Shown here piece after piece: positions 38,805 through 47,596 of a stretch of 64,000 bases of DNA. Source of the DNA: Myxococcus xanthus (lineage in GTDB: Bacteria > Myxococcota > Myxococcia > Myxococcales > Myxococcaceae). Position 1 is the first letter of the stretch, and each line of letters begins with the position of its first letter. Below the pieces are notes generated by a model that made no database searches, had not been told where the DNA came from, and saw only the letters and a program-made list of their open reading frames with translations. The translations under genes and the position numbers were made by a program. Where the stretch lies: the NCBI RefSeq assembly GCF_013116825.1, contig NZ_JABFNS010000007.1, positions 1 through 64,000 on the forward strand, read 5' to 3'.

Positions 38805-39653
38805 TCAGCGAAGGCGGGGCAGCACGCCGTGCAGGCTGCGGTCCACGCCGCCGCGCGCGCCCAGCAGCTCCATGGCCTTCAGCTCGTAGGGCAGCACGTT
38901 GTCACGGGCCACCAGCTGCACATGCGCGCCCAGCGCGGCGGGCAGCGCGAGGTCCAGCTCGTAGATGTCACCGGCCACCAGCGTCTGTTCCGGCGTGGTG
39001 CCCGTGGACTCCCAGACGCGCTTGAGGGCCTCGAAGTACCGGCCCCGGCGCAGGTAGACGGGGCGGCGCAGCACGCCGTCCAACGTCTGCGTCTCCGGCA
39101 CCGCGGTGAAGCGGGCATCCGCCGCGTCCGGCGGGTCCAGGAGGAACTTGCGCGCGTCCCCGGACACCGTCAGCTTCTCGCGCCCCTTGGGCGCCAGCTG
39201 GTCCAGCTTCTTCTCCACCAGGTCGGTGTGCGCGTTGGTCACCACCGTCACCGGCAGGCCCGTGGCCACCAGCGCCTCCAGCACCTCCTTCGCCTCCGGC
39301 TTGAAGGCCGTGGCCGAGTGCGCGTAGGCCTCGCGGTAGAGCTTCTGCACCACGTCGGAGCGGCGGGCCTCGTCCTGGCCCTGCGCGAAGCGCTGCATGA
39401 GGCGGTGGGCCGCGCAGGTGGCCGTCAGGTACGGGTCCGCCGTGGCGGGCGCCACCACCCGGCCGCCCAAATCCCAACCCAGCGCGTCCGCGCCCGCGCG
39501 CAACGTGGCGACCTCCTCCTCCCACGCGGTCTCCAAATCCTCGCCCAGCGCCGCCGCCAGGCCCTGCCGGAAATGCCGGAGGAAGGGGGCGCTCTCCGCC
39601 GCCACGTCCGTGAAGGTTCCGTCGAAGTCCAGCACCACGCACGCAATCGCCAT
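38805..39653 (-). CDS. HAD-superfamily hydrolase
   Basis: 282 residues. Motif I is LDFDGTFTD with the nucleophile Asp9 and acid Asp11; motif II VTVVTNAHTD; motif III Lys lies downstream (KKLDQLAPKGREKL or ARKFLLD); motif IV is LVAGDIYELDLALPAALG. The helical cap between motifs I and II is long (about residues 20-110), a C1-type cap as in phosphoglycolate phosphatase-like enzymes. A small-molecule phosphatase role is likely but the substrate is unknown. Stand-alone gene convergent with atpA. Confidence 0.85.
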   Translation of the reverse strand: MAIACVVLDFDGTFTDVAAESAPFLRHFRQGLAAALGEDLETAWEEEVATLRAGADALGWDLGGRVVAPATADPYLTATCAAHRLMQRFAQGQDEARRSDVVQKLYREAYAHSATAFKPEAKEVLEALVATGLPVTVVTNAHTDLVEKKLDQLAPKGREKLTVSGDARKFLLDPPDAADARFTAVPETQTLDGVLRRPVYLRRGRYFEALKRVWESTGTTPEQTLVAGDIYELDLALPAALGAHVQLVARDNVLPYELKAMELLGARGGVDRSLHGVLPRLR

Positions 39654-40030
39654 CAGACCATCAGCTCCCGAAGATGAAGAAAGGGGCCGGATGAGGCCTC
39701 ACCCACGGGCCTCGAATCAAGCCCGCCCGCATCAACGGGCGGCTGGGCGGCCACGGCCCCTGGGAACATCACCCCGCGGATGTTCCCCCTGCACCCCGGG
39801 TTGTCATCCCGCCACGGAACGGCCCACCGTACAGCCCAGGCCCCCCCCCCGTGGCCTGTCGCCCAGGTCCGCCAGCGTGCCCGCGCGCCCACGGCGGCGA
39901 GCTGACTGTGGAAGCGCCTCCCGTGGGCCCCGGCGCGCGCTTCGTGCCGCGCCACCCATGCCCCAGGTGCCGCAGGCTCCCACGTCCTCCCCTTGAAGCC
40001 TACCCCGCCCAGGCCACTAACCTCACGGGC
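39654..40030. other. Divergent intergenic region with a 10-C homopolymer
   Basis: 377 bases between the HAD gene start and the membrane protein start. No frame is convincing; a long antisense frame here has a random-looking Gly/Ala/Arg-rich translation. A run of ten C lies at 39841-39850. It should contain promoters for both flanking genes. Confidence 0.5.
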
Positions 40031-40402
40031 ATGGAAGCGATGCAGCGAAACGAGTCGGCGCCCCCGCGCCGGGCGTGGCTGCCCTGGGGCCTGCTGGTGA
40101 GCGCGGTGCTGCTCGCCACGACAGGGGCCTGGGCGGGTTCGCGCTCCATCTCCGCCCTGGTGGAACGCAACGACGCGCTGACACGCGAGGCGGCCGAGTC
40201 CGAGGCCCGCGTGGCCGAGCTCCAGGCCCTGCGCGAGGCCATGTCGCGCCGGCTGCGCACGCTGGAGCAGCAGCACCACGCCGCCTATGCCGCCGCGGTG
40301 ACGGCCACCGCCGCGTGCACCACGGCGCTCCAGCCGCCGCCCGCGCCGGGCAAGCCCGACCCCCGGCGCCTGGCCAAGGCCAAGAAGCAGGGCCGGCGCT
40401 GA
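40031..40402 (+). CDS. Single-pass membrane protein with coiled coil
   Basis: 123 residues from the ATG at 40031 (a second ATG three codons on is also possible). One hydrophobic helix at about 15-35 (WLPWGLLVSAVLLATTGAWA) is followed by a heptad-like coiled coil of about 60 residues (NDALTREAAESEARVAELQA) and a basic, Pro/Lys-rich tail (PDPRRLAKAKKQGRR). Topology suggests a membrane-anchored helical protein, perhaps a structural or division-related factor, but nothing confirms this. No family recognised. Confidence 0.6.
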   Translation: MEAMQRNESAPPRRAWLPWGLLVSAVLLATTGAWAGSRSISALVERNDALTREAAESEARVAELQALREAMSRRLRTLEQQHHAAYAAAVTATAACTTALQPPPAPGKPDPRRLAKAKKQGRR

Positions 40403-40561
40403 CGGCGCGTGGCCACCACGTCCACACGCCTTGAGAGGGTGTGGACCCCCAGGCAACAGGGCCCACCGCCAACCCCGCGAAACCGCGGGCCTGAGCGCCC
40501 GGCCCGCGACGTGCTACCGCCGGAGCCACCGAGTCTCTTTTCGCTCCGAGGTCCACGCTCC

Positions 40562-42073
40562 ATGTCGCCCTTCGCGCTTCGCCCCTCCTCGCGCTCCCTG
40601 CGGGCCGCGCTCCTGTTCCTGACCGCGCTGCTGCTTCCCCAGGCCCCGGCCCGGGCCGAGCCCGGCATCCGCATCCTGAACTCGCTCCGCGCCGAGGAGC
40701 TGGCCTTCAACGCGCTCACCAGCAATCGGGCCGCGCTGGACGCCCTCACCGAGATGCCGCTGCACTCGAAGACGTTCGTCTTCGACGGCCGGCTCAAGCA
40801 CGCGCTGGAGCACCCACCTGCCCGGAACGTGATGGCGTACCTCACCGAGTGCGCGCTGCCGCCCGGCGCCGCCGTGGAGTGGACCAGCCGCGCTGGCGAC
40901 ACGTACACCTTCAAGGGCGAGGTGGGGCTGTGCCCCGAGTGGGAGAAGGACAAGCCGAGCCAGGCCTGCCTGGGCTACGTGACGGCCTGTCTCCTGGCGC
41001 GCAACAACGCCTTCGGCCGCCGCGTGATGGTGTCCATGCGCGGCGAGGACCCGAGCGAACCCCGGCGCTTCAACCCCTCGGGCGCCCGCCAGGAGTGGAG
41101 CCCCATGTTCCTGCCCTGCGCGTCGGGTGAGGCGGGCCTCCATGCCGAGTGCGGCTGGCTGGGGGAGAACGTGGGCACCTGCAACCCGGGCGACACGGTG
41201 ACGGTGGCCGCGGGCGCGCCCCACCCGGCCACGTGCACGGGCCAGTTGGGCCGCATCTTCGGAGACCGGGTGCTGCGCGTGTGCGAGGACCCGCGGGGCT
41301 GCGCCTGGGAGGACCGCCTGGCGGACACGCTCGGCAACCCCTGCGGAGGAATCGAGCCCAGCGTCGAGTTCAAGTGCCCCGCGAGCGGCCGCTACAGCGT
41401 CATGTCCGCGCCCTACAGCCGCGCCGCGATTCCGGGCTCGTGGGTGGCCCCGGTGGCCACCTCCGGCACCTACCCGGCCGAGCCCTTCGGCGCGTACACG
41501 TTCCGGGAGGGCGCCTTCTACGGGAACATGTTCGACTCGCGCGGCCTGACGGTGGAGGTCGTCCTCAATCAGGACACCCTCCAGCCCAAGCTCGTCAACC
41601 TGCGCTTCAAGGGCGTGGTCCATGACAACGTCCACGCCTGCCACGGCCGGGACTGGGTGGACGGCGACAGCCACCTGCGCTCGCGCATCTGCGCCAACGC
41701 CGACGTCGGCGGTGAGCACATCGCCGGCTGCATGGCCCGCGCGGAGGGCCCCTGCGAACCGGGCAGCTACAACCCCCGCGCCGTCCGCTGCAAGGTGAAC
41801 GACGGCACCGCGGTGTGGGGGGACGGCGACTTCGAGGGTTGCATGGACGAGGCCGGCTTCCAGCACCCCGAGCCCATCACCGTGTACCTGCGCTCGCCCT
41901 GCGAGGCGATTTCCCCCAAGACGCAGACCACCTGTGGGGTGACGTGCGACTACTCCGAGTTCCCTCCCAAGTGCTCGGACACGTGCAAGCTCAAGAAGTC
42001 CCCGGGCCAGTGCCTCCAGACGGACGCGTGCCTGAACAACCCCAAGAACTGCCCGGAGCCACCTCAACAGTGA
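40562..42073 (+). CDS. Cysteine-rich secreted protein of unknown function
   Basis: 503 residues from the ATG at 40562. Residues 1-33 are a signal peptide ending in PQAPARAEPG. The mature protein has many cysteines spread through its length (ECGWLGENVGTC, CEDPRGCAWEDR, CMARAEGPCEPG, CGVTCDYSEFPPKCSDTCKL), which implies a disulfide-stabilised exported protein. Myxobacteria carry many such paralogous families with no known role. The C-terminal 50 residues are the most Cys-dense. A weak hairpin follows the stop. No enzymatic motif was found. Confidence 0.7.
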   Translation: MSPFALRPSSRSLRAALLFLTALLLPQAPARAEPGIRILNSLRAEELAFNALTSNRAALDALTEMPLHSKTFVFDGRLKHALEHPPARNVMAYLTECALPPGAAVEWTSRAGDTYTFKGEVGLCPEWEKDKPSQACLGYVTACLLARNNAFGRRVMVSMRGEDPSEPRRFNPSGARQEWSPMFLPCASGEAGLHAECGWLGENVGTCNPGDTVTVAAGAPHPATCTGQLGRIFGDRVLRVCEDPRGCAWEDRLADTLGNPCGGIEPSVEFKCPASGRYSVMSAPYSRAAIPGSWVAPVATSGTYPAEPFGAYTFREGAFYGNMFDSRGLTVEVVLNQDTLQPKLVNLRFKGVVHDNVHACHGRDWVDGDSHLRSRICANADVGGEHIAGCMARAEGPCEPGSYNPRAVRCKVNDGTAVWGDGDFEGCMDEAGFQHPEPITVYLRSPCEAISPKTQTTCGVTCDYSEFPPKCSDTCKLKKSPGQCLQTDACLNNPKNCPEPPQQ

Positions 42074-42091
42074 TTCGGATTGAATAAAGCA

Positions 42092-42121
42092 GGCCGCCAG
42101 GCGTCCAGGTCTCCGGCGGCC
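42092..42121 (+). terminator. Possible terminator hairpin
   Basis: GGCCGCC (42092-42098) pairs with GGCGGCC (42115-42121) around a 16-base loop, 19 bases after the stop of the Cys-rich protein and 31 bases before the next gene. There is no T tract and the loop is long, so termination is only possible. Confidence 0.35.
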
Positions 42122-42152
42122 GCATCCCCGGCCCATCGTCAGGAGCTGACCC

Positions 42153-43016
42153 GTGTTCCCAATCCGGACCCTGCTGTGTGCCCTTCTCGCGCTCGCGCTG
42201 GGCCTGGGTCCCACGGCGGCGGAGGCCCGCTTCGGCAAGCGCTCGCGGCCGTCCCAGAGCGACTCGAACCGGGACAGGGATGACCAGGAGCACGGGGCCT
42301 CCGCCATCGGCTCGGACGACGACGATGACGACGACGACGCGCCACGTCGCCGCTCCCGGCGGCGCTCCTCGAGCAACCGGCGGCACGTGAGCAGCGGCTC
42401 GAGCACGGTGACGGTGAGCTGGCTCTCCTACCTCTTCATCACCGGCAACCACCGGATGGGCGTGTCGCCGGAGCTGCGCGGGGAGCGCCACGCGGCGGCG
42501 CTGTCCTTCCGCGTGGGCATCCAGGGAGGGCCGCTCGACGAAGGGGGCGGCGGCGCCGACCTGTTCCTCGGGCTGGAGGGCCGGCGCTTCGGCGTGGACC
42601 TGCGGCTGACGGGCCTGGGCCTGCCCACGGATGACGGGACGAGTGGTTCGGACTCCATCACCCTGACGCAGTCGCACCTCACCTGGGCGCTCATCTCCCA
42701 TGAGCGTGCCCGCCTGCGCGCGGAGGCCGGTGTCAGCACCGCGCACGCGCCGGACATCACCTTCGTCGGCCCCAGCTTCGGCGCCTCCCTGGAGGCCTGC
42801 ATCGCCGGCCCCTTGGACCTGGAGGCGCGCCTGCAGGTGACGCCCTTCCCCTACCGGCAGGTGGACGCGAACGCCGCGCTGGCGTTGAAGCTGGGCGCGG
42901 TGGTGCTGCGCGGCGGCTACCGCGGCATGGTGCTGGACGACGCCGGTTACGTGGATGGCGCCTCCCACGTCGACACCTTCCACGGCCCCTTCCTGGGCCT
43001 GGGCCTTACCTACTGA
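42153..43016 (+). CDS. Exported protein with ARFGKR motif, paralog 1
   Basis: 287 residues from a GTG at 42153 with AGGAG 7 bases upstream. The signal peptide (IRTLLCALLALALGLGPTAA) ends just before EARFGKR. A low-complexity charged segment follows, with an Asp8 run and then an Arg/Ser tract (about 40-80). The C-terminal 190 residues form strand-rich sequence of outer-membrane or jelly-roll type (FGVDLRLTGLGLPTDDG, STAHAPDITFVGPSFGASLE, VDANAALALKLGAVVLRGGY) ending in GPFLGLGLTY. The ending in alternating hydrophobics and aromatic Tyr suggests a beta-barrel. A clear paralog lies at 43799. Function unknown. Confidence 0.7.
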   Translation: MFPIRTLLCALLALALGLGPTAAEARFGKRSRPSQSDSNRDRDDQEHGASAIGSDDDDDDDDAPRRRSRRRSSSNRRHVSSGSSTVTVSWLSYLFITGNHRMGVSPELRGERHAAALSFRVGIQGGPLDEGGGGADLFLGLEGRRFGVDLRLTGLGLPTDDGTSGSDSITLTQSHLTWALISHERARLRAEAGVSTAHAPDITFVGPSFGASLEACIAGPLDLEARLQVTPFPYRQVDANAALALKLGAVVLRGGYRGMVLDDAGYVDGASHVDTFHGPFLGLGLTY

Positions 43017-43060
43017 CGTCCGCTGAAGTCCTCACGCCCGCGTCAGCGCGCAGCCCGCGC

Positions 43061-43465
43061 TCACGCGGGCGTCTTCACCGCGCCGCTGGCCACCGGGCAG
43101 TGCCGCCGCGTCGCCGCCAGCAGCATCTCCAGCCTTACGGGCTTGCGCAGCACCCCCGCCGCGCCAGGCGGCAGCGGCCCGGCCTCCGCCGTCATCACCA
43201 CCACCCGCGTCCCGGCGAAGCGCTCATCGGACCGCAGCCGCTCGAGCAGACCTCGCCCGTCCACGCGCGGAATCTCCCAGTCGAGCAGCACCAGGCAGGC
43301 GGACTCCAGCGCCGCGAGCACGCGAAGCGCCTCCACGGCGTTGATGGCCATGGACACCTCGAAGCCCTCGTCATGCAGCGCTTCCGCCATGGCCCCCCGA
43401 ACGTCCGGGTCATCCTCCACAATCAGGACCTGCGGCTGCACCACGGGATGAGTCACACCCGGCAC
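43061..43465 (-). CDS. Single-domain response regulator
   Basis: 134 residues. A GTG at 43465 is chosen because GGAGG (43473-43477) lies 7 bases upstream; a second GTG three codons later is possible. It is a lone receiver domain: acidic pair in VLIVEDDPDVRGAM, phospho-acceptor in LVLLDWEIPRVDGRG, Thr in VVVMTAEAG, Lys in GVLRKPVRLE. It has no output domain, so it must act through protein contacts or as a phosphate relay. It is encoded between the two ARFGKR paralogs on the opposite strand. Confidence 0.85.
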   Translation of the reverse strand: MPGVTHPVVQPQVLIVEDDPDVRGAMAEALHDEGFEVSMAINAVEALRVLAALESACLVLLDWEIPRVDGRGLLERLRSDERFAGTRVVVMTAEAGPLPPGAAGVLRKPVRLEMLLAATRRHCPVASGAVKTPA

Positions 43466-43798
43466 CCTAGTCCCTCCTTCGCGCCCAGGCACGAGCGACT
43501 TCGCCGCATTCCGCTCACTGTCAAAGCATGAGCATCTGCCGGGCCCGCGCATGCAGATATTACAGCACGGGCGAGGCCGCTGTGGCCCCTTCGGCGCCGC
43601 GAGCCACACGGCCTCCCGGGCAGGCGCGCGACGTGAGCTTCCACCGGGTGGCATTCGCAGCGACGGCGAACCGGCGCGGTGTCTGGCGCCGCACAGCACA
43701 CGCTGGTGGACGACACCTCGCGCCTGGAGGCCCATGGTCCCTGGGGAGGGAAGTCGGTTGAATCCGCCCGCCCCCGAAATCCCCACGAGGAGTGGACC
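43466..43798. other. Divergent intergenic region
   Basis: 333 bases between the response regulator start and the TTG start of the second ARFGKR protein. The plus-strand frame of the latter stays open leftward to 43679, but the ribosome site and alignment to the paralog place the true start at 43799. No other gene seen; promoters for both genes are expected here. Confidence 0.5.
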
Positions 43799-44728
43799 TT
43801 GCCCGCATCCAAGGCCGTGCTGTGCGCCGCGCTCGCGGTCAGTGTCCTGCTGGGCACCTCTCCCGCGCAGGCGCGCTTCGGCAAGCGAGACGCCTCCTCG
43901 TCCTCGTCACGGGGCACGTCCCGTCAGGCCTCCCCGTCCCAGGAGTCACGCCGCGCCCGAGCCCATCCCGCGTCCGCCATTGGCCAGTCCCCTGAGGGCT
44001 CGCATGACAACCGCCGCACGCACCCGGCCTCCGCCCTTGGCCGCGAGCGCACGCCCCGGGGTGACGACGCGCCCCGGCGGCGCGCCACGCGCGTGCGCCG
44101 GCCACCAGCGGGCTCCATCGTCGCGGGGGCCGTCATCGGCGCAACCCGCCCAGGCTTCGCCGCCGCGCGGCCCGCCCAACGGGTGGTGCGCGAGCCAGAG
44201 GACACGGTGCCGCTGCTGGTGCGCATGGGCGTGCAGGGAGATTTGCTGGGCGACGCCGGGGCCATGGGGCTCTTCATGGCCATGGATGGCCGCCATCTGG
44301 GCCTGGACGCGCGCATCACCGGCATGTCGCTGCCCACGAAGGATGGCTCGGAGGCCACCGACCGCATCACCCTGCTGAGCGCGCACGCCTCCGCGGCGCT
44401 GTGGGCGGGGGAGCGGGGCCGGCTGCGACTCGAGGGCGGCGTCGCCAGCGCGCATGCGCCGGACATCCTCTTCGTGGGCCCCAGCTTCGCCGCGTCCGCG
44501 GAGGCCTGCATCGGCGCCTCGCCGGTGGACCTCGAGGCCCGCATCCAGGCGGTGCCCTTCCCGCACCGTCAGGTGGATGCCCAGGCCGGCCTGGCCGTGC
44601 ACGTGGGTTCGCTCCACCTGCGCGGCGGCTGGCGGGCCCTCTACCTCAATGACGCCGGTCACACGACCGGGGAGAAGCAAATCGAACGGCTCACCGGCCC
44701 GTACCTGGGGCTGGGCCTCACGCTCTGA
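43799..44728 (+). CDS. Exported protein with ARFGKR motif, paralog 2
   Basis: 309 residues from a TTG at 43799, preceded by GAGGAG with a 6-base spacer; this start also aligns with that of the paralog at 42153. The signal peptide (SKAVLCAALAVSVLLGTSPA) ends before QARFGKR. A Ser/Arg/Pro-rich low-complexity region (about 30-115) replaces the Asp run of paralog 1. The C-terminal domain matches paralog 1 closely in pattern: LGLDARITGMSLPTKDGSEA, SAHAPDILFVGPSFAASAEA, VPFPHRQVDAQAGLAVHVGS, ending GPYLGLGLTL. Together they mark a tandem duplication with divergent linkers. Likely periplasmic or outer-membrane; role unknown. Confidence 0.7.
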   Translation: MPASKAVLCAALAVSVLLGTSPAQARFGKRDASSSSSRGTSRQASPSQESRRARAHPASAIGQSPEGSHDNRRTHPASALGRERTPRGDDAPRRRATRVRRPPAGSIVAGAVIGATRPGFAAARPAQRVVREPEDTVPLLVRMGVQGDLLGDAGAMGLFMAMDGRHLGLDARITGMSLPTKDGSEATDRITLLSAHASAALWAGERGRLRLEGGVASAHAPDILFVGPSFAASAEACIGASPVDLEARIQAVPFPHRQVDAQAGLAVHVGSLHLRGGWRALYLNDAGHTTGEKQIERLTGPYLGLGLTL

Positions 44729-44792
44729 CGCCTCGGGTGGTGCTGGCCGGAGCCCCTTCTCTCACGGGCCCCAGCCAGCCGGCCGTCGCGCG

Positions 44793-45482
44793 CTACTCCT
44801 CGGACGCGGCGGCCATGGGCGCCGAACCACCGCCCAGCTCCGCCACGTTGGACGTCGCAGACGCGGTGCCACGCTTGGCGCCGCGACGCTTGGGCGGAGG
44901 CGCCAGCCGCGGCTGCGTGCCGAACAGGCGCTCGTACGTCTCCGGCGTGTTGATGTTCACCACCACGCCCGGGTCCTTCACCGGCACGCGGCGCACCTTC
45001 ATCGTCGCCAACGCGGGCTCCAACTGCTGGCCCTCCGCGGCGCGCAGCCGCTCCGCCCCGCTCCGTGAGAGCACCAGTGGCCAGCCAGGCGCGCCCTCGA
45101 ACTCCGGGCGCAGCAGCTCATCCGCGTCTCCCGCCATCTTCAGGAGCGACTTGAGCGTGGACGCGCGCAGCGCCGGCATGTCCACCGGATGCAGCAGCAC
45201 CACGTCCGCGCCCGCCTCCAGCGCGGCGTCCAACCCCGCCTTTATCGACAGGAGGGGCCCTTCCTGCCACCGCTCCGCTTCCACCAGCTCCATCCCCGGA
45301 TGCTGCTCGCGCACCGCCTCGGAGTCCTTCCCCACCACGCCGAGCACCATGGAACCCGCCTTGCCAAAGGTGGATGCCAGGGACTGGAGGAAGCTCTTGC
45401 CTCCCTCGTGCTCGATAAGCGCCTTGGGGTGGCCCATCCGCCGGGCCTCACCCGCAGCGAGGATGATCGCCACTGCCTTCAT
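44793..45482 (-). CDS. MocA/MobA-type nucleotidyltransferase
   Basis: 229 residues from the ATG at 45482, with GGAGG upstream. The nucleotide-binding signature is IILAAGEARRMGHPKALI, and the metal-binding Asp is in LLHPVDMPALR, both typical of the NTP_transf_3 family that attaches CMP or GMP to molybdopterin. The C-terminal 35 residues are a basic, low-complexity tail (PPPKRRGAKRGTASA) unusual for the family. No other molybdenum cofactor or molybdoenzyme gene is nearby, so the substrate is unproven; a sugar or other cofactor nucleotidyltransferase cannot be excluded. Confidence 0.8.
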   Translation of the reverse strand: MKAVAIILAAGEARRMGHPKALIEHEGGKSFLQSLASTFGKAGSMVLGVVGKDSEAVREQHPGMELVEAERWQEGPLLSIKAGLDAALEAGADVVLLHPVDMPALRASTLKSLLKMAGDADELLRPEFEGAPGWPLVLSRSGAERLRAAEGQQLEPALATMKVRRVPVKDPGVVVNINTPETYERLFGTQPRLAPPPKRRGAKRGTASATSNVAELGGGSAPMAAASEE

Positions 45483-45602
45483 GCCAGCCTCCTCCGCCCC
45501 CATGAATGAACGCCGCAGGCCCGGGGGCCTCCGCTCAAAGGCTGTGGCGTCCGCGTGGGATTGCAGCCCACCCCAGGGTCCCAGCCGTCAGCCAGACGCC
45601 AG

Positions 45603-45860
45603 TCACTCCGGACGGGTGTTCGCTGGATGAGCCTCCAGCCAGGCGCTCCGTCCCCTATGCGTCATCCGAAACACCGTGCCCTGTCGGGGGGGCTCCCGCG
45701 TGAATTCGAAGCCGCGGAAGCGCTCCGGGACGGAGCCGGAGCAGCCCTGGAAGGTCGTGGCCATCCTCGCCGCCAGGTGCGCCACCTCCGGCGCGGGGTT
45801 CTGCTCCCAGGCCGTGTCCTCCGGACGCGGCGTGCGAAGCGGAGGGCGCCCTTCTGACAC
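45603..45860 (-). CDS. Small hypothetical protein
   Basis: 85 residues from a GTG at 45860 with AAGG upstream; an internal ATG at 45764 would give 53 residues. Third codon positions are strongly G/C, as in real genes here, and the sequence has protein-like composition (PAPEVAHLAARMATTFQG, FRGFEFTREPPRQGTVFRMT). No domain, signal peptide or membrane segment is seen. It is divergent from the OmpA-like gene at 45969. Confidence 0.4.
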   Translation of the reverse strand: MSEGRPPLRTPRPEDTAWEQNPAPEVAHLAARMATTFQGCSGSVPERFRGFEFTREPPRQGTVFRMTHRGRSAWLEAHPANTRPE

Positions 45861-45968
45861 CGCTGCAACCTTGCAACGCCAGACACCTGCGCACACCGGG
45901 GCGCCTTGAGGCACACCCTGGGCGTCTGGCTACGGTGGCCCCCGTTCAGCCACTCGGGAGGTCGCGAC

Positions 45969-46856
45969 ATGACGGAGTCCACGCAACACGGCCAGGCACA
46001 GCACGGACGGCCCTGGGTGCCCTGGCTGGTGACGGCGTTGGTGGTGCTGATGTCGGGCGGCGTGATGTACCTGGCGCACCGCGGGACGAGCCAGGCCGAG
46101 GCACTGGCGGAGCAGTCCCGCCAGTCCGCGGTGGAGGCCGCCACGCGGGCGCGTGACGCGGAGGCCGCGCGGCTGCAACTGGAGCAGAAGTTGGCGGCGC
46201 TGGAAGCCGAGCGCGCCCAGCTTGCCACGGAGAAGGAGCGGCTCAGCACGGAGAAGGAACAGCTCAGCCAGACGGTGCAGGAGCAGGAGGCGGAGCTGGC
46301 GAAGCTGAAGGCGACCTACGACGACCTGCAGGACAAGATGAAGGCGGAGATCGCCGAGGGCGCCATCCGCCTGTCCCAGGTGGAGGGCCGCATCCAGGTG
46401 GACCTGGTGGACAAGGTGCTGTTCGACTCCGGCGACGCGAGCATCAGCGCGCGCGGCCAGGAGGTGCTGACGCGGCTGGGCAGCGTGCTGGCCAAGGTGG
46501 AGGACAAGTCCATCCAGGTGTCGGGCCACACGGATGACTCACCCCCGTCGCAGAAGCTGCAGAGCACCTTCCCGTCCAACTGGGAGCTGTCCGTGGCGCG
46601 CGCGGTGAACGTGGTGCGCTTCCTCCAGGACACGGGCGGCGTGCCCGCGCGCCGGCTGGTGGCGGCGGGCTACGGGCAAATGCGTCCGGTGTCCACCAAC
46701 GCGACCCCGCTGGGCCGCGCGCGCAACCGGCGCATCGAGGTGCTCCTCATGCCGGACCTGCCCTCCAAGCGCACGCCGGCCGCGGCCGTCCAGCGCGCGG
46801 TCGCGGGTGGCACCGCGACCAAGGCCCAGGCGAAGCCCGCGCGCGGGGCGAAGTAG
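45969..46856 (+). CDS. OmpA/MotB-domain protein with N-terminal membrane anchor and coiled coil
   Basis: 295 residues from the ATG at 45969 with GGGAGG 6 bases upstream. One membrane helix at about 17-37 (WLVTALVVLMSGGVMYLA), then a coiled coil of some 100 residues (ARLQLEQKLAALEAERAQLA, EKERLSTEKEQLSQTVQEQE), then an OmpA_C domain from about 150: VLFDSGDASISARGQEVLTR, the peptidoglycan-binding IQVSGHTDDSP and AVNVVRFLQDTGGVPARRLV with RARNRRIEVLLMP. It should span from the inner membrane to the cell wall, resembling MotB-like stators but without a partner motA gene nearby. The last 30 residues are a basic, Ala/Lys-rich tail. Confidence 0.88.
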   Translation: MTESTQHGQAQHGRPWVPWLVTALVVLMSGGVMYLAHRGTSQAEALAEQSRQSAVEAATRARDAEAARLQLEQKLAALEAERAQLATEKERLSTEKEQLSQTVQEQEAELAKLKATYDDLQDKMKAEIAEGAIRLSQVEGRIQVDLVDKVLFDSGDASISARGQEVLTRLGSVLAKVEDKSIQVSGHTDDSPPSQKLQSTFPSNWELSVARAVNVVRFLQDTGGVPARRLVAAGYGQMRPVSTNATPLGRARNRRIEVLLMPDLPSKRTPAAAVQRAVAGGTATKAQAKPARGAK

Positions 46857-46876
46857 CCGCGCGCCGCGCCTCTCCG

Positions 46877-47404
46877 CTACTGCTTCTCCACCGACTCCAG
46901 CAGCTTGCGGAAGGACTTCTCCGAAGCGGCCACCGTCTTCTCCGGGCCCGTCAGCTTGAAGAAGACGGCGCCCTGGGCGCCCTCGACGATGGCGCCCAGC
47001 AGCCGGAAGCCGGGCTTGGGCGTCGAGGGGCCCATCATCGGCCCGCCGCCCGTGTACGTGCCCTTCACGTCCACCGTCGTCAACGGCATGCCGTTGACCT
47101 TCTCCGTCTTCGTCTTCGACTTCTCCTGGGGAATGGGCTTGCCGTCCGCCGTCTGGAACTGGCCCACCCAGCGCTTCACGTTGGCGTCCACCGCGCCGCC
47201 CTGGCCCTGGCCGAAGTAGAAGACGGCCAGCTCCGCCCCCTCCGTGTCGCCCTTCGCCGCGGGAATCTTGTACGTCGCCGCGCGCATTGGCCGGGCCCCC
47301 TGCACCGCCCAGTCCGCGGGCGCCGTCCACTTCAGGCCCCCCGCCTCCTCCGCATGCGCCACCACGGCAACGGCCACCACCAGCACACCCAATAGTCGGT
47401 TCAT
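46877..47404 (-). CDS. Small exported protein of unknown function
   Basis: 175 residues from the ATG at 47404. Signal peptide MNRLLGVLVVAVAVVAHAEE. The mature part has a strand-rich N-terminus (LKWTAPADWAVQGARPMRAA, ELAVFYFGQGQGGAVDANVK, RWVGQFQTADGKP) and a final helix (ASEKSFRKLLESVEKQ). This W-x-P..W...P.R and F.G.GQGG...N..RW..QF pattern recurs in small exported proteins of unknown function; a periplasmic role is likely. Convergent with the OmpA-like gene, 20 bases apart. Confidence 0.7.
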   Translation of the reverse strand: MNRLLGVLVVAVAVVAHAEEAGGLKWTAPADWAVQGARPMRAATYKIPAAKGDTEGAELAVFYFGQGQGGAVDANVKRWVGQFQTADGKPIPQEKSKTKTEKVNGMPLTTVDVKGTYTGGGPMMGPSTPKPGFRLLGAIVEGAQGAVFFKLTGPEKTVAASEKSFRKLLESVEKQ

Positions 47405-47596
47405 GCGCGGCAGCGTAACCGCCTGGGCCTCACTGCGCAGCGTGTCAACGACCGCCCGTCTCACAACCCCGCACGCGCCATCACAACTGACACGACGCGT
47501 CAAGTCCCTTGTCTTCCTGCCAACCCATGGACGTGGTACGCCACGGACGTTTCCAGTCCAGTCATCCCAACCCAGGACTTGGAGGGGGTTGTACCC

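Noticed and set aside
39653-40456. A 267-codon minus-strand frame
   Set aside because: Overlaps the membrane coiled-coil gene in antisense; Gly/Arg/Ala-rich and not protein-like.
40562-42073. The Cys-rich secreted protein as an ADYC-domain family member
   Set aside because: The diagnostic ADYC stretch is not present in its sequence, so I left it as unknown.
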